Positions 6,165 through 7,092 of a stretch of DNA of 7,092 nt are shown here, piece after piece. The translations under genes were made by a program, and so were the position numbers. The notes under the pieces were generated by a model. The model made no database searches. It saw nothing but the letters and a program-made list of their open reading frames with translations, and was not told the DNA's origin. Source of the DNA: Oscillospiraceae bacterium (GTDB lineage Bacteria; Bacillota; Clostridia; Oscillospirales; Ruminococcaceae); the NCBI GenBank assembly GCA_029098085.1, contig JAQXNQ010000217.1, positions 1 through 7,092 of the forward strand, read 5' to 3'. Numbering within the stretch: position 1 is the stretch's first letter; every line of letters starts with the position of its first letter.

Positions 6165-6196
6165 ACCGGCCTCGGGTTTTTCCGAGGCCGGTTTTG
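6165..6196 (+). terminator. Rho-independent terminator of the oxidoreductase-lipoprotein-peptidase operon
   Basis: ACCGGCCTCGG (6165-6175) pairs perfectly over 11 bp with CCGAGGCCGGT (6182-6192), with a six-base T-rich loop and TTTT following. It starts 11 nt after the peptidase stop codon. Confidence 0.9.
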
Positions 6197-6202
6197 CTGT
6201 CT

Positions 6203-6232
6203 TTGCATATTTCCTCCTCGGGCGGCCATACT
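6203..6232 (+). promoter_or_regulatory. Possible weak promoter for the LCP-like gene
   Basis: TTGCAT (6203-6208), an 18-nt spacer and CATACT (6227-6232) are the best promoter-like pair between the terminator and the next gene. Both boxes are poor matches. Some promoter is expected because the preceding terminator is strong, but this placement is tentative. Confidence 0.22.
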
Positions 6233-6253
6233 GCCTCCAAAGGGGGCGTTTTT

Positions 6254-7092
6254 TTGAAAGGGCAGCGATCAAGCTTTGCGGTTTTCTCCATTTCCTTTCT
6301 GGTCAGTCTGGTGATTCTGGCATCGGTCATGGCCGTGATCCTGTCGGTCACTGCGGAAACCCGGCAGCCTCAGTCCTCCGTCAGCAGCGATCTGTCCACC
6401 CGGAATTATTATCCCGATGCAGACGACGGCTTCCGGATTCTGGTGATCGCGGCGGACAGCCTGAACAGGGCCGACAGCTTTATTCTGGCGAGCCTGGATC
6501 CGGCGGCGGTGCGGCTGACGCTGGTTTCCCTGCCCGGAGAGCTGGCTGTGACCCTGGACGGCCGGGAGGGCACGCTGCTGTCTCATGACCGGTATGCTGG
6601 CAGTGAAGAAGCCCTGCGTGCAGCGGAAGTATTGCTGGACACCGAAGTGGATCGCTGGCTGCGGGTGACCCGCAAGGGGGCCATTCACCTGATTGACGCT
6701 CTGGGCGGCATGGAGTGGGAGTTCTCTCAACCGCTGGAGACGGAGCGCCTTTCCATTCCGGTGGGGCGGCATCTGCTGGACGGGGAAACGGTGGTGACCC
6801 TGATGGAGGAAAACGGAAGCGGCATTCCGGACCGTACCGGCATTTTGTCGGCACTGATGGGTCAGCGGCTGACCGAGCAGCTGCTGAACAGAGGAGACTG
6901 GCTGTTTCAGGTGCTGGTCAGCAACACCGACGGTAATGTGTCCCAGTTTGACTACCAGAGCCACAAAAAGCTGCTGCGCTGGTACCTGACCCATGAGGAG
7001 CGGCAGCTGGAGGGCTTTTCCGCCCGGGCGCAGCGGGACGCAGACGGCTCTCTGGCATTTGCGGAGGGGGAGCGGGAACGGATTCTGGGGCT
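6254..7092 (+). CDS. Membrane-anchored protein with diverged LCP (LytR-CpsA-Psr) domain, 3' partial
   Basis: The first 279 residues are seen; the frame is open at the right edge. The start is TTG 6254 with AAAGGGGG (6239-6246) 7 nt upstream; the first in-frame ATG (6329) would fall inside the membrane span. A basic N-terminus and a span at about residues 8-32 place the rest outside the cell. Residues 60-157 resemble the LCP core: FRILVIAADSLNRADSFILASLDP (60-83), where RADS stands for the family's RSDT, then LTLVSLPGEL (88-97) and a helix ending IDALGGMEWEF (147-157), matching the VD.LGGV.V motif. LCP enzymes transfer teichoic acid or polysaccharide chains to peptidoglycan. Here the family SIPRDT reads SLPGEL, and the later R.R.D.D..R..RQ block after LLDGE (174-178) reads EENGSGIPDRTGILSAL, so key arginines are missing. 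It may be non-catalytic or have another role. LCP ancestry is an inference from motif order. Confidence 0.75.
   Translation, partial: MKGQRSSFAVFSISFLVSLVILASVMAVILSVTAETRQPQSSVSSDLSTRNYYPDADDGFRILVIAADSLNRADSFILASLDPAAVRLTLVSLPGELAVTLDGREGTLLSHDRYAGSEEALRAAEVLLDTEVDRWLRVTRKGAIHLIDALGGMEWEFSQPLETERLSIPVGRHLLDGETVVTLMEENGSGIPDRTGILSALMGQRLTEQLLNRGDWLFQVLVSNTDGNVSQFDYQSHKKLLRWYLTHEERQLEGFSARAQRDADGSLAFAEGERERILG

Noticed and set aside
3478..6351. A 957-codon open frame on the minus strand, antisense to the lipoprotein and peptidase genes.
   Set aside because: Its codons are in exact register with both sense genes, so its stops would need TTA, CTA or TCA sense codons, which these GC-rich genes avoid. 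It has no ribosome binding site and a low-complexity His/Gly/Leu-rich product, and the sense proteins have clear family motifs.
6269..6994. A 241-codon minus-strand frame opposite the LCP-like gene.
   Set aside because: It is a Gln/Pro/His-rich shadow of the sense gene with no ribosome binding site; the sense frame has a membrane span and LCP-like motifs in order.

Overview
The window looks like chromosomal DNA of a Gram-positive bacterium of the Firmicutes, most likely a clostridial gut lineage (Oscillospiraceae/Ruminococcaceae type). The evidence is strong AAGGAGG-type ribosome binding sites, consensus sigma-A promoters with extended -10 boxes, a YerB-type DUF3048 lipoprotein, an M3 oligoendopeptidase of the clostridial type, and GC-rich codon use in most genes. 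Genus cannot be fixed from this stretch alone.

Layout. Positions 1-58 are the 3' end of a 5S rRNA, so the window opens at the tail of an rRNA operon. A hairpin, a tRNA-Trp with encoded CCA (102-177) and a 14-bp terminator follow. A clear sigma-A promoter (262-290) then drives a noticeably more AT-rich gene (367-1416) for an EcsC-like protein of unknown function with a C-terminal SHOCT motif. A bidirectional terminator (1458-1490) separates it from a minus-strand pair of small membrane-protein genes (2075 down to 1492) that overlap by ATGA. Their promoter has an inverted repeat centred on the -10 box.

From 2211 a second near-consensus promoter drives a plus-strand operon: a Gfo/Idh/MocA-family oxidoreductase (2306-3310), a YerB-like lipoprotein (3307-4434, ATGA overlap) and an M3-family zinc oligoendopeptidase (4462-6153). 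A strong terminator (6165-6196) closes it. The last gene (TTG start at 6254, running off the right edge) is a membrane-anchored protein with a diverged LytR-CpsA-Psr (LCP) domain. It keeps the family's fold markers but lacks the arginine-rich catalytic motifs.

How they fit together. The 2306-6153 operon joins an NAD(P)-dependent sugar or diol type oxidoreductase, an exported lipoprotein and a cytoplasmic peptidase. No single pathway is obvious, so shared expression is better supported than shared function. Several products concern the envelope (lipoprotein, LCP-like protein, two small membrane proteins). No mobile-element gene, CRISPR array or established defence system is visible. The most unusual points are the degenerate LCP domain, a hairpin that appears to bring a distant Shine-Dalgarno sequence next to the oxidoreductase start codon, the operator-like palindrome over the minus-strand promoter, and the base-composition shift just after the tRNA.
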